A DNA stretch of 64,000 nucleotides from Rhodobacteraceae bacterium MED-G08. GTDB lineage: Bacteria; Pseudomonadota; Alphaproteobacteria; Rhodobacterales; Rhodobacteraceae. Position 1 is the stretch's first letter. Each line of letters opens with the position of its first letter. A program made the position numbers and the translations under genes. The notes beneath the pieces were generated by a model. That model searched no databases. It worked only from the letters and a program-made list of their open reading frames with translations, and was not told where the DNA came from. Location of the stretch: the NCBI GenBank assembly GCA_002457055.1, contig NTKT01000002.1:62001-126000 (forward strand), in the 5' to 3' direction. Of this stretch, positions 1 through 9,321 are shown piece by piece.

Positions 1-419
1 GCCAAAGGACGAGAAACAGACAGTTGACCTAACTTTTCATACCTTCCGTACAACTCTTTAGCCCAATGCAAATCTAATTTTTTTATCGTATCTAACCGCT
101 CTATTGAGAGACCCGAAAGCATTAATTTATCCGATTTTTCAGGAGAAAACTTACCGTCAACAAAAACAATTTTAAGCGGGCGTACGCTTTTAAAAATATC
201 ACTCTCATGCTCCGTTACAAGTGATGCTTTCTCAACTATTTTATTCGTTAAGGTTTTTGGGTTTGTGTACTTCCAGTATTCATCACGAGCAGTCGGCAAA
301 CCTGACTTTGCTATTCGGTCAAAAGCATCACTGCGCGCCTTGGCACTCCAACCAGAATTTAAAACAGTTGATTTTTTAACTTCAAGTTCTGCATCGGTAT
401 TATGCTTTGACATTTCCAT
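1..419 (-). CDS. sufD: SufD, Fe-S cluster assembly scaffold subunit (5' part, runs off the window)
   Basis: This is the N-terminal ~139 residues of SufD, which with SufB and the ATPase SufC forms the cytosolic SufBCD scaffold for Fe-S cluster assembly. The frame is open from an ATG at 419 to the left edge of the window. It reads MEMSKHNTDAEL and contains the segment LPTARDEYWKYTNP, which resembles the conserved SufD N-terminal motif. The ATG overlaps the sufC stop codon as TGATG, so translation is probably coupled to sufC; a second in-frame ATG lies at 413. The gene is the last visible member of the leftward suf operon. The identification is firm from position and motif, although the C-terminal beta-helix core lies outside the window. 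Confidence 0.85.
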   Translation of the reverse strand, partial: MEMSKHNTDAELEVKKSTVLNSGWSAKARSDAFDRIAKSGLPTARDEYWKYTNPKTLTNKIVEKASLVTEHESDIFKSVRPLKIVFVDGKFSPEKSDKLMLSGLSIERLDTIKKLDLHWAKELYGRYEKLGQLSVSRPL

Positions 420-1174
420 CAAGAAGCCTCGTCCAATAAGTCTGAATAACCATTGTTCTCAACTTCAAGGGCTAGCTCTGGACCACCACTTTTAATAATC
501 TTACCATCTGCCATAATGTGCACTACGTCAGGTTTAATATGATCTAATAAGCGTTGGTAGTGTGTTATTACCAAAAATCCTCTTCCTTCATCACGAAGAG
601 CGTTGACTCCGTTAGCCACTAGTTTCATTGCGTCCACATCAAGCCCTGAGTCTGTTTCATCAAGGATACAAATTTTAGGCTCGAGCATAGCCATTTGTAG
701 AATCTCATTGCGTTTTTTTTCACCACCCGAAAATCCAACATTCACAGGCCGTTTTAACATATCAGAATCAATTTTTAACGCAGCAGCTTTTTCTCTAACC
801 AGACGCAAAAAATCTGTCGCGCCGATTTCGTCTTCACCGCGGGCTTTCCGTTGCGCATTTAAAGCTGTTCGCAGAAACGTCATATTGCCCACGCCCGGAA
901 TTTCAATAGGATACTGGAATGCCAAAAAAAGACCAAGAGCCGCCCTTTCTTCGGGTTCCAACTCCATTATATCATCACCATTTAACTCAACCGAGCCATC
1001 CGTCACATTATAGCCCTCTTTACCAGAAAGCACATAAGAAAGCGTAGACTTTCCAGACCCATTTGGCCCCATGATGGCGTGAACCTTTCCCGCGTCCACA
1101 GTCAAATCCACTCCCTTCAAAATTTCCTTATCTTCATCTTCCAAAGAAACGTGTAAATTATTAATTTTTAACAT
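419..1174 (-). CDS. sufC: SufC, Fe-S assembly ABC ATPase
   Basis: This is the cytosolic ABC-type ATPase of the SufBCD complex, which drives conformational change of the scaffold and does not transport anything. The 251 residues match the usual family length. Walker A GPNGSGKST is at residues 36-44, the Q-loop in FQYPIEIPG near 87, the signature FSGGEKKR near 148, and Walker B ICILDE at 168-173 followed by the SufC-typical TDSGLD. It lies 62 bases downstream of sufB and overlaps sufD by one base, consistent with one operon. The MLKINNLHV start is standard for the family. Confidence 0.97.
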   Translation of the reverse strand: MLKINNLHVSLEDEDKEILKGVDLTVDAGKVHAIMGPNGSGKSTLSYVLSGKEGYNVTDGSVELNGDDIMELEPEERAALGLFLAFQYPIEIPGVGNMTFLRTALNAQRKARGEDEIGATDFLRLVREKAAALKIDSDMLKRPVNVGFSGGEKKRNEILQMAMLEPKICILDETDSGLDVDAMKLVANGVNALRDEGRGFLVITHYQRLLDHIKPDVVHIMADGKIIKSGGPELALEVENNGYSDLLDEAS

Positions 1175-1236
1175 TTTTTTCCACCATTAGTGACACAATT
1201 CGTCGTTTACTTATGACATTGTAACCATAATCGCAA

Positions 1237-2757
1237 CTACCCAACTGATCCCTCGAGTGATATTGCAACAAGTTGCTGAGCTTCCATCGCAAATTCCATC
1301 GGCAACGCCTGCAAAACATCTTTGCAAAAGCCATTAACCACTAAGGCTACGGCTTCTTCCTCACCCATGCCTCTTTGCCTGCAATAGAAAAGCTGATCGT
1401 CATCGACTTTCGAAGTCGTGGCTTCATGTTCTACTCGAGAAGAATTATTTTTAACCTCAATGTATGGAACGGTGTGAGCACCACACTTGTCACCTATTAG
1501 AAGACTATCACATTGGGTATAATTCCTACTATTTTTTGCCCTAGGATGCATATTGACCTGACCTCTATAGGTATTTTGAGCCACACCGGCCGAGATACCC
1601 TTCGATACGATGCGAGACTTAGTATTTTTGCCAAGATGCAGCATCTTGGTACCAGTGTCGGCCTGCTGATGATTGTTTGCGATAGCAATCGAGTAGAATT
1701 CACCCTGGCTTTCATCACCCCTTAATATGCAGCTAGGGTACTTCCAAGTGACAGCCGACCCAGTTTCGACCTGCGTCCACATCACCTTTGCTCTGTCACC
1801 CCGACAATCAGCCCTCTTTGTAACAAAGTTGTAAATGCCACCATTTCCATTTTCGTCGCCTGGAAACCAATTTTGAACGGTTGAATACTTAACTTCAGCG
1901 TCTTCTTCCACTACTATTTCAACAACTGCGGCGTGTAGCTGAGCCGTATCTCTTTTCGGTGCTGTACACCCTTCTAGGTAAGAGACATATGACCCTTTAT
2001 CTGCAATTATTAAAGTTCGTTCAAATTGCCCGGTATTTTCGGCATTGATACGAAAATATGTTGATAGTTCCATGGGACATTTAACTCCCGGAGGAATGTA
2101 AACAAATGAACCGTCAGAGAAGACAGCACTGTTCAATGTTGCGTAAAAATTATCAGAAACTGGAACTACTGAACCTAAATATTTTTTAACTAACTCTGGA
2201 TGCTCCTTAATAGCCTCAGAAATGGAACAAAATATTACTCCAGCTTTCTTTAATTCAGACTTGAAAGTTGTCCCCACTGAAACGCTGTCAAAAACAGCAT
2301 CAACCGCAACTTTTCTCTCACCATCAGGTTTATCTGCTTGACCCTCGACTCCCGCAAGTATCATCTGCTCTTTTAACGGAATCCCCAGCTTCTCGTACGT
2401 TGCCAAAAGCTTAGGATCAACTTCATCGAGAGACTTTGGTTTTTCAACCATAGACTTAGGTCTTGCGTAGTAGTATTGATCCTGAAAATCAATTTCCGGA
2501 TAATCTACCATAGCCCATTTGGGCTCTGTCATTTTTTTCCATCGTTCTAAAGCTTCTAATCGCCAGTTTGTCATCCATTCAGGTTCTAAATTTTTCTCAG
2601 ATATCAGCTTTACAATGTCTTCATTTACGCCTTTTGGAGCATACTCCATTTCGATGTCAGTATCCCAGCCATACTTGTAAGTACTGACCTCCTTTACAGC
2701 ATCTATCGTTTCCTGATCGACGCCGTCTTTAACCTGTAATGTATCCCCTGCTTCCAT
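1237..2757 (-). CDS. sufB: SufB, Fe-S cluster assembly scaffold
   Basis: SufB is the core scaffold subunit of SufBCD on which nascent Fe-S clusters form. The protein is about 506 residues and carries recognisable SufB blocks such as [35 protein letters not shown] and the C-terminal [19 protein letters not shown]. Two ATGs are possible, at 2763 and 2757. An AGGAG at 2768-2764 abuts the first ATG with no spacing but sits 6 bases from the second, so 2757 is preferred. The gene follows the cysteine desulfurase by only a few bases, so sulfur donor and scaffold are co-expressed. Confidence 0.97.
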   Translation of the reverse strand: MEAGDTLQVKDGVDQETIDAVKEVSTYKYGWDTDIEMEYAPKGVNEDIVKLISEKNLEPEWMTNWRLEALERWKKMTEPKWAMVDYPEIDFQDQYYYARPKSMVEKPKSLDEVDPKLLATYEKLGIPLKEQMILAGVEGQADKPDGERKVAVDAVFDSVSVGTTFKSELKKAGVIFCSISEAIKEHPELVKKYLGSVVPVSDNFYATLNSAVFSDGSFVYIPPGVKCPMELSTYFRINAENTGQFERTLIIADKGSYVSYLEGCTAPKRDTAQLHAAVVEIVVEEDAEVKYSTVQNWFPGDENGNGGIYNFVTKRADCRGDRAKVMWTQVETGSAVTWKYPSCILRGDESQGEFYSIAIANNHQQADTGTKMLHLGKNTKSRIVSKGISAGVAQNTYRGQVNMHPRAKNSRNYTQCDSLLIGDKCGAHTVPYIEVKNNSSRVEHEATTSKVDDDQLFYCRQRGMGEEEAVALVVNGFCKDVLQALPMEFAMEAQQLVAISLEGSVG

Positions 2758-2770
2758 AACCATCTCCTAA

Positions 2771-3817
2771 TTAAGCACTTCTTCGGCTCATAAATTTCTT
2801 ACCTTCTTTGCAGTATGCACCTACAAAGCCATTGATGTCTTCTATAGTTGTACCCACACCTAAACTAACCCTTAAAGCGCTTTTTGATTGTTCATCATCA
2901 TAACCCATGCATTGCAAGACAGCCGATCCCTTAACTTTTCCACTGGAACAAGCAGATCCGGCAGATACCGCGTATCCAGCCAAATCTAACTGCATTACCT
3001 GAGTTTCACCTCGCCATCCGGCGTTAATTATTAAGCTAGTATTCGGTAATCGCTTTATCCCTTTCCCTACAAAAATAGTTTCGTTAAAAGATTCTTCAAT
3101 CGAATTTTCTAGAATGTTTCTAAGTTCTTCAACACGGCTCCAAACACCTTTCTCTAAATCAACCAACGCTGCCGCAGCAGCGGCCGCCATACCTACCGCG
3201 CCGACAATATTTTCTGTCCCGGATCTTCTACCCATTTCTTGACCGCCACCAACTATTAGCGGTGAGAAAGGTATATTATCCTCCAATAAAAGAGCACCAA
3301 CCCCTTTTGGACCTCCAAATTTATGTGCAGAAACGATTGCTCTTTTTGCTCCTAGCCATTCAAATGAAAACGGTATTTTTCCAATTGCCTGCGTCACATC
3401 ACTTAAAAATATATCTCTGGGCAAATCTTGAATAATGCCGGTCTCCGAATTAGCCAATTGAACAGCAGACGTTGAAGGATCATTAATTAAGACTTGGCCC
3501 GAAGGAAAAGTAGTCAAAGTTGTTTCACACAAACTCTTAACGGCATCATGTTCAATCTCAGAACACATTATTTTATGAGCGTTTAGGGCCAACGAGGCAG
3601 CCTCTGTCGACCCAGATGTAAAGACAATAGATTGGGGCTTACAGCCAAGTGAGCCAGCAAGACTATCTCGAGCATTTTCTAACAAAGATTTCGCCATGCG
3701 GCCCTCAAAGTGAACAGATGAAGGATTACCTAAAACATTCATCGCATCCAGCATTGCCCTGCTCGCTTCTGGTCTCAAATCGGTAGTAGAATTATGATCT
3801 AAATATACTCTTTGCAT
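2771..3817 (-). CDS. Cysteine desulfurase of the suf operon (NifS/IscS type)
   Basis: This is a PLP-dependent class V aminotransferase-fold enzyme that converts cysteine to alanine and a protein-bound persulfide, supplying sulfur to the Suf scaffold. The 348-residue protein begins RVYLDHNSTTDLRPEA, has the PLP lysine in SAHKFGGPKG (Lys166) and the persulfide cysteine in SAGSACSSGKV (Cys290). The SSG loop after the cysteine is the group I (NifS/IscS-like) form rather than the SufS form. It lies between iscR and sufB. Whether an additional SufS is encoded beyond sufD cannot be seen here. Confidence 0.93.
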   Translation of the reverse strand: MQRVYLDHNSTTDLRPEASRAMLDAMNVLGNPSSVHFEGRMAKSLLENARDSLAGSLGCKPQSIVFTSGSTEAASLALNAHKIMCSEIEHDAVKSLCETTLTTFPSGQVLINDPSTSAVQLANSETGIIQDLPRDIFLSDVTQAIGKIPFSFEWLGAKRAIVSAHKFGGPKGVGALLLEDNIPFSPLIVGGGQEMGRRSGTENIVGAVGMAAAAAAALVDLEKGVWSRVEELRNILENSIEESFNETIFVGKGIKRLPNTSLIINAGWRGETQVMQLDLAGYAVSAGSACSSGKVKGSAVLQCMGYDDEQSKSALRVSLGVGTTIEDINGFVGAYCKEGKKFMSRRSA

Positions 3818-3857
3818 TGGTTCACATCAAATAAAGCATACACTTTAGATCCATAAA

Positions 3858-4322
3858 TCAATCTGCTGGTTCTACGATAGAGATCAGGTCTGGGACAGCT
3901 GGGCAAGGAGCCAATTCATTTTCAATTACATCTGAAAGTCTCGTTTGATGTAAAAATACATAAACATGTGCACTTAAACCTTCCCATAACCTATTGGACA
4001 AAGACTGGGCTTTACTGCCAGAAACAGCGCCCTTAGCCCCTGCTCCGGTATGCAAAGCGTTCAACGACTCATCAACCGCCTCTAGCACATCTGAAACTCT
4101 AATTTCATGAACAGTTTTACCCAATTTGTAACCGCCGCCGGGACCGCGAGAAGCAATAACTAACTCTGCCCGTCTAAGTTTTACGAATAATTGCTCAAGA
4201 TAGGCCAAAGAAATTTTCTGCCTCTTAGAAAGATCTGACAGAGTTACTAAGTCAGAGCCACCGTGGAGAGCAATATCGCATAATGCTACCATCGCGTAAC
4301 GTCCTTTGGTGCTTAGCTTCAT
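3858..4322 (-). CDS. iscR: Rrf2-family regulator of the suf operon (IscR-like)
   Basis: This is a winged-helix Rrf2 transcription factor at the head of the suf operon and presumably senses Fe-S or iron status. The ATG at 4322 gives MKLSTKGRYAMVALCDIAL, the canonical IscR start; the upstream in-frame TTG at 4325 is less likely, and an AAGG lies 7 bases before the ATG. The helix-turn-helix and wing (ISLAYLEQLFVKLRRAELV, SRGPGGGYKLG) are intact. The three closely spaced cysteines that hold the cluster in E. coli IscR are absent. The 154-residue protein has only Cys15 and Cys140. Atypical cluster ligation in an IscR has been described for Rhodobacter sphaeroides, so this is probably a lineage trait. 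Confidence 0.92.
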   Translation of the reverse strand: MKLSTKGRYAMVALCDIALHGGSDLVTLSDLSKRQKISLAYLEQLFVKLRRAELVIASRGPGGGYKLGKTVHEIRVSDVLEAVDESLNALHTGAGAKGAVSGSKAQSLSNRLWEGLSAHVYVFLHQTRLSDVIENELAPCPAVPDLISIVEPAD

Positions 4323-4398
4323 CAACCGGCCTTTCTAAATTCATTGACGTTAACTCAAACAATGCTTAAGTGCACTGTATGGCAGCGCATCAGTCTAG

Positions 4399-4415
4399 TT
4401 TAGAATAATTCTAAA
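4399..4415. promoter_or_regulatory. Irr-type iron control element (ICE)
   Basis: A perfect 17-base palindrome, TTTAGAATAATTCTAAA, fits the alphaproteobacterial iron control element TTTAGAA-N3-TTCTAAA recognised by the Fur-family regulator Irr. It covers the whole -10 hexamer of the leftward suf promoter. An occupied site would therefore block RNA polymerase. Irr itself is not encoded in the window, so the regulator is inferred from the motif. Confidence 0.8.
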
Positions 4416-4436
4416 GTTTATGCCGAACACTGTCAA
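4408..4436 (-). promoter_or_regulatory. suf operon promoter
   Basis: On the minus strand a perfect -35 TTGACA (4436-4431) is followed after 17 bases by a -10 TAGAAT (4413-4408). The transcript would start near 4400 and carry iscR, the cysteine desulfurase, sufB, sufC and sufD. It is the best sigma-70-type promoter I found in the window. Confidence 0.8.
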
Positions 4437-4468
4437 CGTAATAGAAAGCTTATTTGGAGTATTAGTGT

Positions 4469-5122
4469 ATGCCTGAGGTAATTTTTCCCGGACCTGAAGG
4501 GCGTCTCGAGGGACGTTACCACCCACAAAAGGATAGAGATGCCCCAATCGCTATTGTACTGCACCCTCACCCACAGTTTGGGGGTACGATGAACAATAAG
4601 GTTGTCTATAACTTGCACTATACATTTTACAATATGGGTTTTACGGTCTTAAGATTTAACTTCCGAGGTGTTGGCCGTTCCCAGGGAGAATATGACCAAG
4701 GCGTGGGAGAGTTATCGGACGCAGCCTCTGCCCTCGACTACTTGCAGTCAATGAATAACAATTCGAAACATTGCTGGGTTGCGGGATTTAGTTTCGGTGC
4801 ATGGATAGGGATGCAATTATTAATGCGTAGACCTGAAATCACCGGTTTTATATCAGTGTCTCCGCCCGCAAACATGTACGATTTTTCTTTTCTAGCTCCC
4901 TGCCCATCCTCAGGGATGATTATAAACGGCGCAGCTGACAGAATTGCCCCACCTTCAGCAACTGTTGAGCTAGTCGAAAAATTAAGAGAACAGCGCGGTA
5001 TTACAGTAACGCATAATGAAATGGAGGGAGCAGGCCATTTTTTTGAAGATCCTTATATGGACGAAATGCTAGACACAGTAACCTCGTACGTTAAAAGACG
5101 TTTAACTGAGACTACACGTTGA
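4469..5122 (+). CDS. Alpha/beta hydrolase of unknown substrate
   Basis: A small (217 residue) single-domain alpha/beta hydrolase, probably a cytosolic esterase- or dienelactone-hydrolase-like enzyme. The nucleophile elbow GFSFGA places Ser108, with Asp157 in NGAADRIAPP and His190 in EGAGHFFEDPY as the likely triad. HPHPQFGGTMNNKV near residue 32 forms the oxyanion-side loop typical of this bacterial subgroup. No signal peptide is visible. It is transcribed divergently from the suf operon and shares the 146-base intergenic region, with GGAG 9 bases before the ATG. Its substrate cannot be deduced from the sequence. Confidence 0.85.
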   Translation: MPEVIFPGPEGRLEGRYHPQKDRDAPIAIVLHPHPQFGGTMNNKVVYNLHYTFYNMGFTVLRFNFRGVGRSQGEYDQGVGELSDAASALDYLQSMNNNSKHCWVAGFSFGAWIGMQLLMRRPEITGFISVSPPANMYDFSFLAPCPSSGMIINGAADRIAPPSATVELVEKLREQRGITVTHNEMEGAGHFFEDPYMDEMLDTVTSYVKRRLTETTR

Positions 5123-5151
5123 TTTATCTAAAAAATTGACAGGCTTAGTGC

Positions 5152-8100
5152 TTAATTTTTAGCCTGAGCCAATTTGGCTAGATCTTTCGCTAAATTGAAG
5201 GAGCCTCTAATTCGATCACGATCTTTTGCCCAACTTCGAATAACCACCAGTTTGTTATCACGAATTTTTGCATAACCATTTTCGTTATCTATAAATGTAA
5301 CCAAACCTGAAGGTGATTTAAATTTGTTATTGTAAAATTGAATAGTTGCTCCCTTCGGACCGCCATCAAATTTAGAAATTTGAGCCCTTTTACACATCGC
5401 TTTTATTCTAACAACCAGAAGCAATGTATTCACCTCTCTAGGCAACTCCCCAAATCGATCAATAAGTTCTGCAGCAAATCCTTCAAGTTCAACTTTTGAA
5501 GTCAAACCTGATAATCTACGATACAAGCCAAGTCTTGTATCAAGATCTGAAACATATTTTTCAGGAATTAAAACCGGCACCCCTAAATTTATTTGCGGTG
5601 CCCAATTATCGTCAAAATCCGACAAACCCTCGAGTTCCCCAGATCTCATTTTACTAAGAGCATCTTCCAACATAGACTGGTACAGTTCATAGCCAACTTC
5701 ACGTATTTGACCCGATTGTTCGTCACCCAGCAAGTTGCCTGCTCCTCTAATATCTAAGTCTTGACTAGCTAGAGTAAAACCAGCTCCCAATGTGCTTAAA
5801 GACGCTATTACCTTCAATCTTTTTTCTGCTTCATTTGTAAGTTTCTTTCTGGGCTTTGTGGTTAAAAATGCAAATGCTCTGGTTTTAGAACGACCTATCC
5901 TACCCCGGATCTGGTATAATTGAGCCAGCCCAAACATATCAGCATTACCTACAATTAAAGTATTAGCTCTAGGAATATCTAACCCAGATTCCACTATTGA
6001 AGTGGCGACGAGAACATCAAACTTTCCATCATAAAATTTATTCATGCGCTCATCTAACTCTGATGAAGACATCTGGCCGTGAACCTTAGTAAATCTTATT
6101 TCTGGAACTTGCTCCGTCAGAAAATTTTCTATTTCTTGTAAATCAGATATGCGCGGAGCAACAAAAAAAGACTGGCCGCCTCTGTAGTGTTCTCTTAGTA
6201 AAGCCTCCCTTACAACTATGGCATCGAATTCACTTACATAAGTTCTGATTGCGAGTCGATCGACTGGTGGTGTCCCAATAATTGAAAGATCTCGAACTCC
6301 CGAAAGTGATAACTGTAAAGTCCTGGGTATAGGAGTAGCCGTCAGTGTTAGAACATGGATGTCAGATTTTAATTGCTTTAATCGCTCTTTATGTCGCACA
6401 CCAAAATGCTGCTCTTCATCAATTATCAGCAATCCAAGATTTTTGAATTTTACAGAGTTTGCCAGAACGGCATGTGTCCCTATTACTATATCAGCATGGC
6501 CCTCCGTGAGTTCCTTTCTAGTTCGCTCATTCTCTTTTAAACTTTCAAACCTACTCAATCCGCGAACTTCAACAGGGAATCCCCTGAACCTCTCTTCAAA
6601 ACTCCTTTTGTGCTGTCGGGCAAGCAGTGTAGTCGGTGCGATCAATGCAACCTGGAAACCAGACATAGCAGCGACAAAAGCTGCCCGCATCGCTATCTCA
6701 GTTTTACCAAACCCTACATCGCCACAAATCAACCGATCCATTGGCTTGCCAGATCCAAGATCACTAATTACTTCTTTTACCGCCACCAATTGGTCATCTG
6801 TTTCTTCATATGGAAATCTTGCAGCAAAAGCCTCCCACATTCCACTAACAGGTTCACATATTTGACCACGACGCAGCGATCTTTCGGCTGCTACACGAAT
6901 AAGTTTTTCGGCTATGTCTTTTATTCGGTCCTTCAATTTGGATTTTTTAGCTTGCCAGGCACCGCTTCCTAATCGATCCAAAAGGCCCTCATCGTGGCCA
7001 TAGGATGTTAAAAGTTCTATGTTTTCGACTGGCAAATAAAGTCTAGAATTCTCAGCATATTCGATCAGCAAACATTCATGTGCAGCCCCACCGATATCTA
7101 ACACTTCTAAACCCATGTAGCGGCCAACGCCGTGATCAATATGAACAACAAGCCCACCAATAGAGAGACTTTGAGCGTCCGTAAGAAAATTTTCTGGTCT
7201 TCTCTTTTTTGGCCTCCTTATTAACCTCTCACCTAAAATGTCCTGCTCTGATATCACTGTAAATTCAGGAGTTTGAAAACCTTGATCTAGTGGCCAAACG
7301 CTCATGTGTACGACTGAGCTCGCAACCATACTCCAGTTTGACACGGCTACTGGCCGATCAAGCCCCTCATCTGTTAAAAGTCCTGATAGCCGCTCCAGCG
7401 ATCCTTCCGAATAGGATGCAATTAGTACTGGCCCATACTGCAATCTAGTTTTCAAATGATCAGCCAAACTGCTAAAGAGATTAAGATTATTAGATTGCCT
7501 CTCAGGCGCAAAATTCCTTCCAGCCCGCCCGCCCGAGTCTATAATGTTCGGCCCCAAAGGTTGTGTAAGAGGATCAAAAATCAAGGTTCGATGCGTTTTA
7601 ATCAAATTGACCCAATCAGCCTCGTCGAGATACAATGCTGTGGGTTTTAATGGCTTGTATGCGTAGTCTTTTGTGGGCTTATTGTCATTTGCAAAATTTC
7701 TGGCCTCATATTGATCAGCCACTAACTTGCAACGTGAAGAGAGATCCGCTTCGAGATTCTTGTACATCGTTACTGTTGCTGAGGGAAAATAAGAAAAGAA
7801 AGTATCAAGTTTTTCATAGAATAAAGGTAGCCAATGTTCTAGACCTTGATACTTCCGACCCGCACTAACAGACTCGTACAAAGGGTCATTACTCAGAGAT
7901 GATCCGAATTCAGCTCTGTAAGATTGCCTAAAATTTCTAATAGAAAATTCATCAAGAATAACTTCTGAAACGGGTGCTAATTCAATTTCATGCAGTTTTT
8001 TAATTGTCAGTTGAGTTTCTGGATCGAAAAGACGAGCACCATCCAAAATAGTTCCAAAAAGATCTAAGCGGACTGGGTTCGAATATCTTGGAGGAAATAT

Positions 8101-8583
8101 ATCAATAATTCCTCCACGAATTGCATATTCACCAGCCTCCCTAACTGTCGAGGATTTGGTGAAACCCATCCTCACGAGAAATTCTCTTAAATTACTTTCA
8201 TTAATATTTCGCCCCACCACTGCTTTGAAACCATAACTTTTAACTACGGAACTACACGGCACTTTCTGTAAAACAGCGTTCAAAGTGGTTAAAACAACAT
8301 ACTCTTTGGCTATATTATCTGCAAATTTAGAAAGTATTCCCATTCTGGCCGATGATATCTCTAAATTTGGAGAAACCCGATCATAGGGTAAACAATCCCA
8401 ACTGGGAAACTCGAAAACCGAAAGGTCAGGTTTAAAAAATTTAAGCGCATCGCCCATAGCGCGCATGCGTTTGTCATCTCTAGCGATATGAATCACTGAG
8501 TTTCCTTGATGCTTTATTTCATTCAAAATTATTTTGGCATCGTACCCTTCTGGGGTGCCGCTCACCAGTATTTCAGTAGACAT
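5152..8583 (-). CDS. mfd: Mfd, transcription-repair coupling factor
   Basis: Mfd is a DNA translocase that removes RNA polymerase stalled at lesions and recruits UvrA. The 1143-residue length is normal. The N-terminal part is the UvrB-like module and RNA-polymerase interaction region (RRPKKRRPENFLTDAQSL, then VVHIDHGVGRYMGLE near 480-500). Helicase motifs follow: Walker A GDVGFGKTE near 620, DEEQ box in LLIIDEEQHFGVRHKERLK, TATPIPRTLQLSLSG and the QIRGRIGRS arginine-finger motif. The C-terminal TRCF domain that binds UvrA closes the protein. It stands alone and converges with the alpha/beta hydrolase gene, 29 bases apart. Confidence 0.97.
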   Translation of the reverse strand: MSTEILVSGTPEGYDAKIILNEIKHQGNSVIHIARDDKRMRAMGDALKFFKPDLSVFEFPSWDCLPYDRVSPNLEISSARMGILSKFADNIAKEYVVLTTLNAVLQKVPCSSVVKSYGFKAVVGRNINESNLREFLVRMGFTKSSTVREAGEYAIRGGIIDIFPPRYSNPVRLDLFGTILDGARLFDPETQLTIKKLHEIELAPVSEVILDEFSIRNFRQSYRAEFGSSLSNDPLYESVSAGRKYQGLEHWLPLFYEKLDTFFSYFPSATVTMYKNLEADLSSRCKLVADQYEARNFANDNKPTKDYAYKPLKPTALYLDEADWVNLIKTHRTLIFDPLTQPLGPNIIDSGGRAGRNFAPERQSNNLNLFSSLADHLKTRLQYGPVLIASYSEGSLERLSGLLTDEGLDRPVAVSNWSMVASSVVHMSVWPLDQGFQTPEFTVISEQDILGERLIRRPKKRRPENFLTDAQSLSIGGLVVHIDHGVGRYMGLEVLDIGGAAHECLLIEYAENSRLYLPVENIELLTSYGHDEGLLDRLGSGAWQAKKSKLKDRIKDIAEKLIRVAAERSLRRGQICEPVSGMWEAFAARFPYEETDDQLVAVKEVISDLGSGKPMDRLICGDVGFGKTEIAMRAAFVAAMSGFQVALIAPTTLLARQHKRSFEERFRGFPVEVRGLSRFESLKENERTRKELTEGHADIVIGTHAVLANSVKFKNLGLLIIDEEQHFGVRHKERLKQLKSDIHVLTLTATPIPRTLQLSLSGVRDLSIIGTPPVDRLAIRTYVSEFDAIVVREALLREHYRGGQSFFVAPRISDLQEIENFLTEQVPEIRFTKVHGQMSSSELDERMNKFYDGKFDVLVATSIVESGLDIPRANTLIVGNADMFGLAQLYQIRGRIGRSKTRAFAFLTTKPRKKLTNEAEKRLKVIASLSTLGAGFTLASQDLDIRGAGNLLGDEQSGQIREVGYELYQSMLEDALSKMRSGELEGLSDFDDNWAPQINLGVPVLIPEKYVSDLDTRLGLYRRLSGLTSKVELEGFAAELIDRFGELPREVNTLLLVVRIKAMCKRAQISKFDGGPKGATIQFYNNKFKSPSGLVTFIDNENGYAKIRDNKLVVIRSWAKDRDRIRGSFNLAKDLAKLAQAKN

Positions 8584-8671
8584 CAGGAGGTTTGGCCACT
8601 TATAGTTTGGTATACATTATTGTTATCTTGCATTGTCGAGGTGCAATAGCGGATCTTAAAATAGTGTAATT

Positions 8672-9178
8672 TCAAATAGTTTGATGCTTGATAATTGTAA
8701 ACATAAACCAGCAAAAAATAGTAATTAAGGATAAAAATCCTAAAATTTTTGTGTTCCGCCTGTATAAAAAAATTTGAACATGTAATTCTGAGGGCGTTAA
8801 TTGTTGTGCAATAAACTTTTTTGCTAAATTTAGCCTAAAGTGGATTAAGGCTATAATTGGAACAAATAAAAACAGTGATAATTGTAAGAATTCATTCTTA
8901 TAAAGAAATCCGGTTAGTGTGAGAAAAGTGATTAAAAAAGCAATAAGCAAGATGTAACACCAATGGTTCAGAATTCGATACTTTTTAGTGAAATGAGCAG
9001 CAATAAATCGTGTAAAGCGGCAAAGATCTGCTAGTTCGTCTTCATTATTTGATGCGATAAACCACGCTCTATAAGGTACACCAAACACATTGCTAATTGA
9101 AAAGTACCAGATCATAGCTAAAAATAACCAAAACCAAATGGAACTGACTGATGTTAAAAAGAGATATTCAAATGGCAC
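8672..9178 (-). CDS. Small four-helix membrane protein
   Basis: The 168-residue protein is an integral membrane protein with hydrophobic segments near residues 14-34, 73-93, 97-113 and 146-164. The stretch SSIWFWLFLAMIWYFSISNVFGVPYRAW recalls a Rhodobacterales family that databases call 'component of SufBCD complex', but I know of no experimental basis for that name. The start is a GTG at 9178 with a weak upstream ribosome binding site. The gene lies between mfd and hemB and is read leftward; no partner gene is evident. Function is unknown. Confidence 0.7.
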   Translation of the reverse strand: MPFEYLFLTSVSSIWFWLFLAMIWYFSISNVFGVPYRAWFIASNNEDELADLCRFTRFIAAHFTKKYRILNHWCYILLIAFLITFLTLTGFLYKNEFLQLSLFLFVPIIALIHFRLNLAKKFIAQQLTPSELHVQIFLYRRNTKILGFLSLITIFCWFMFTIIKHQTI

Positions 9179-9321
9179 CGTTTATATCCGTTTATAGTAT
9201 TCATAAAATAAAGTGTATGTTACCCAAAAGACAAGTTAACTGTTAAGATATTTAATCAAGCTTGTTACGAGTCCCAAAGCGTGACACTTTTCAGGAACTA
9301 AGTTTAAGAGAGGACCTATGA

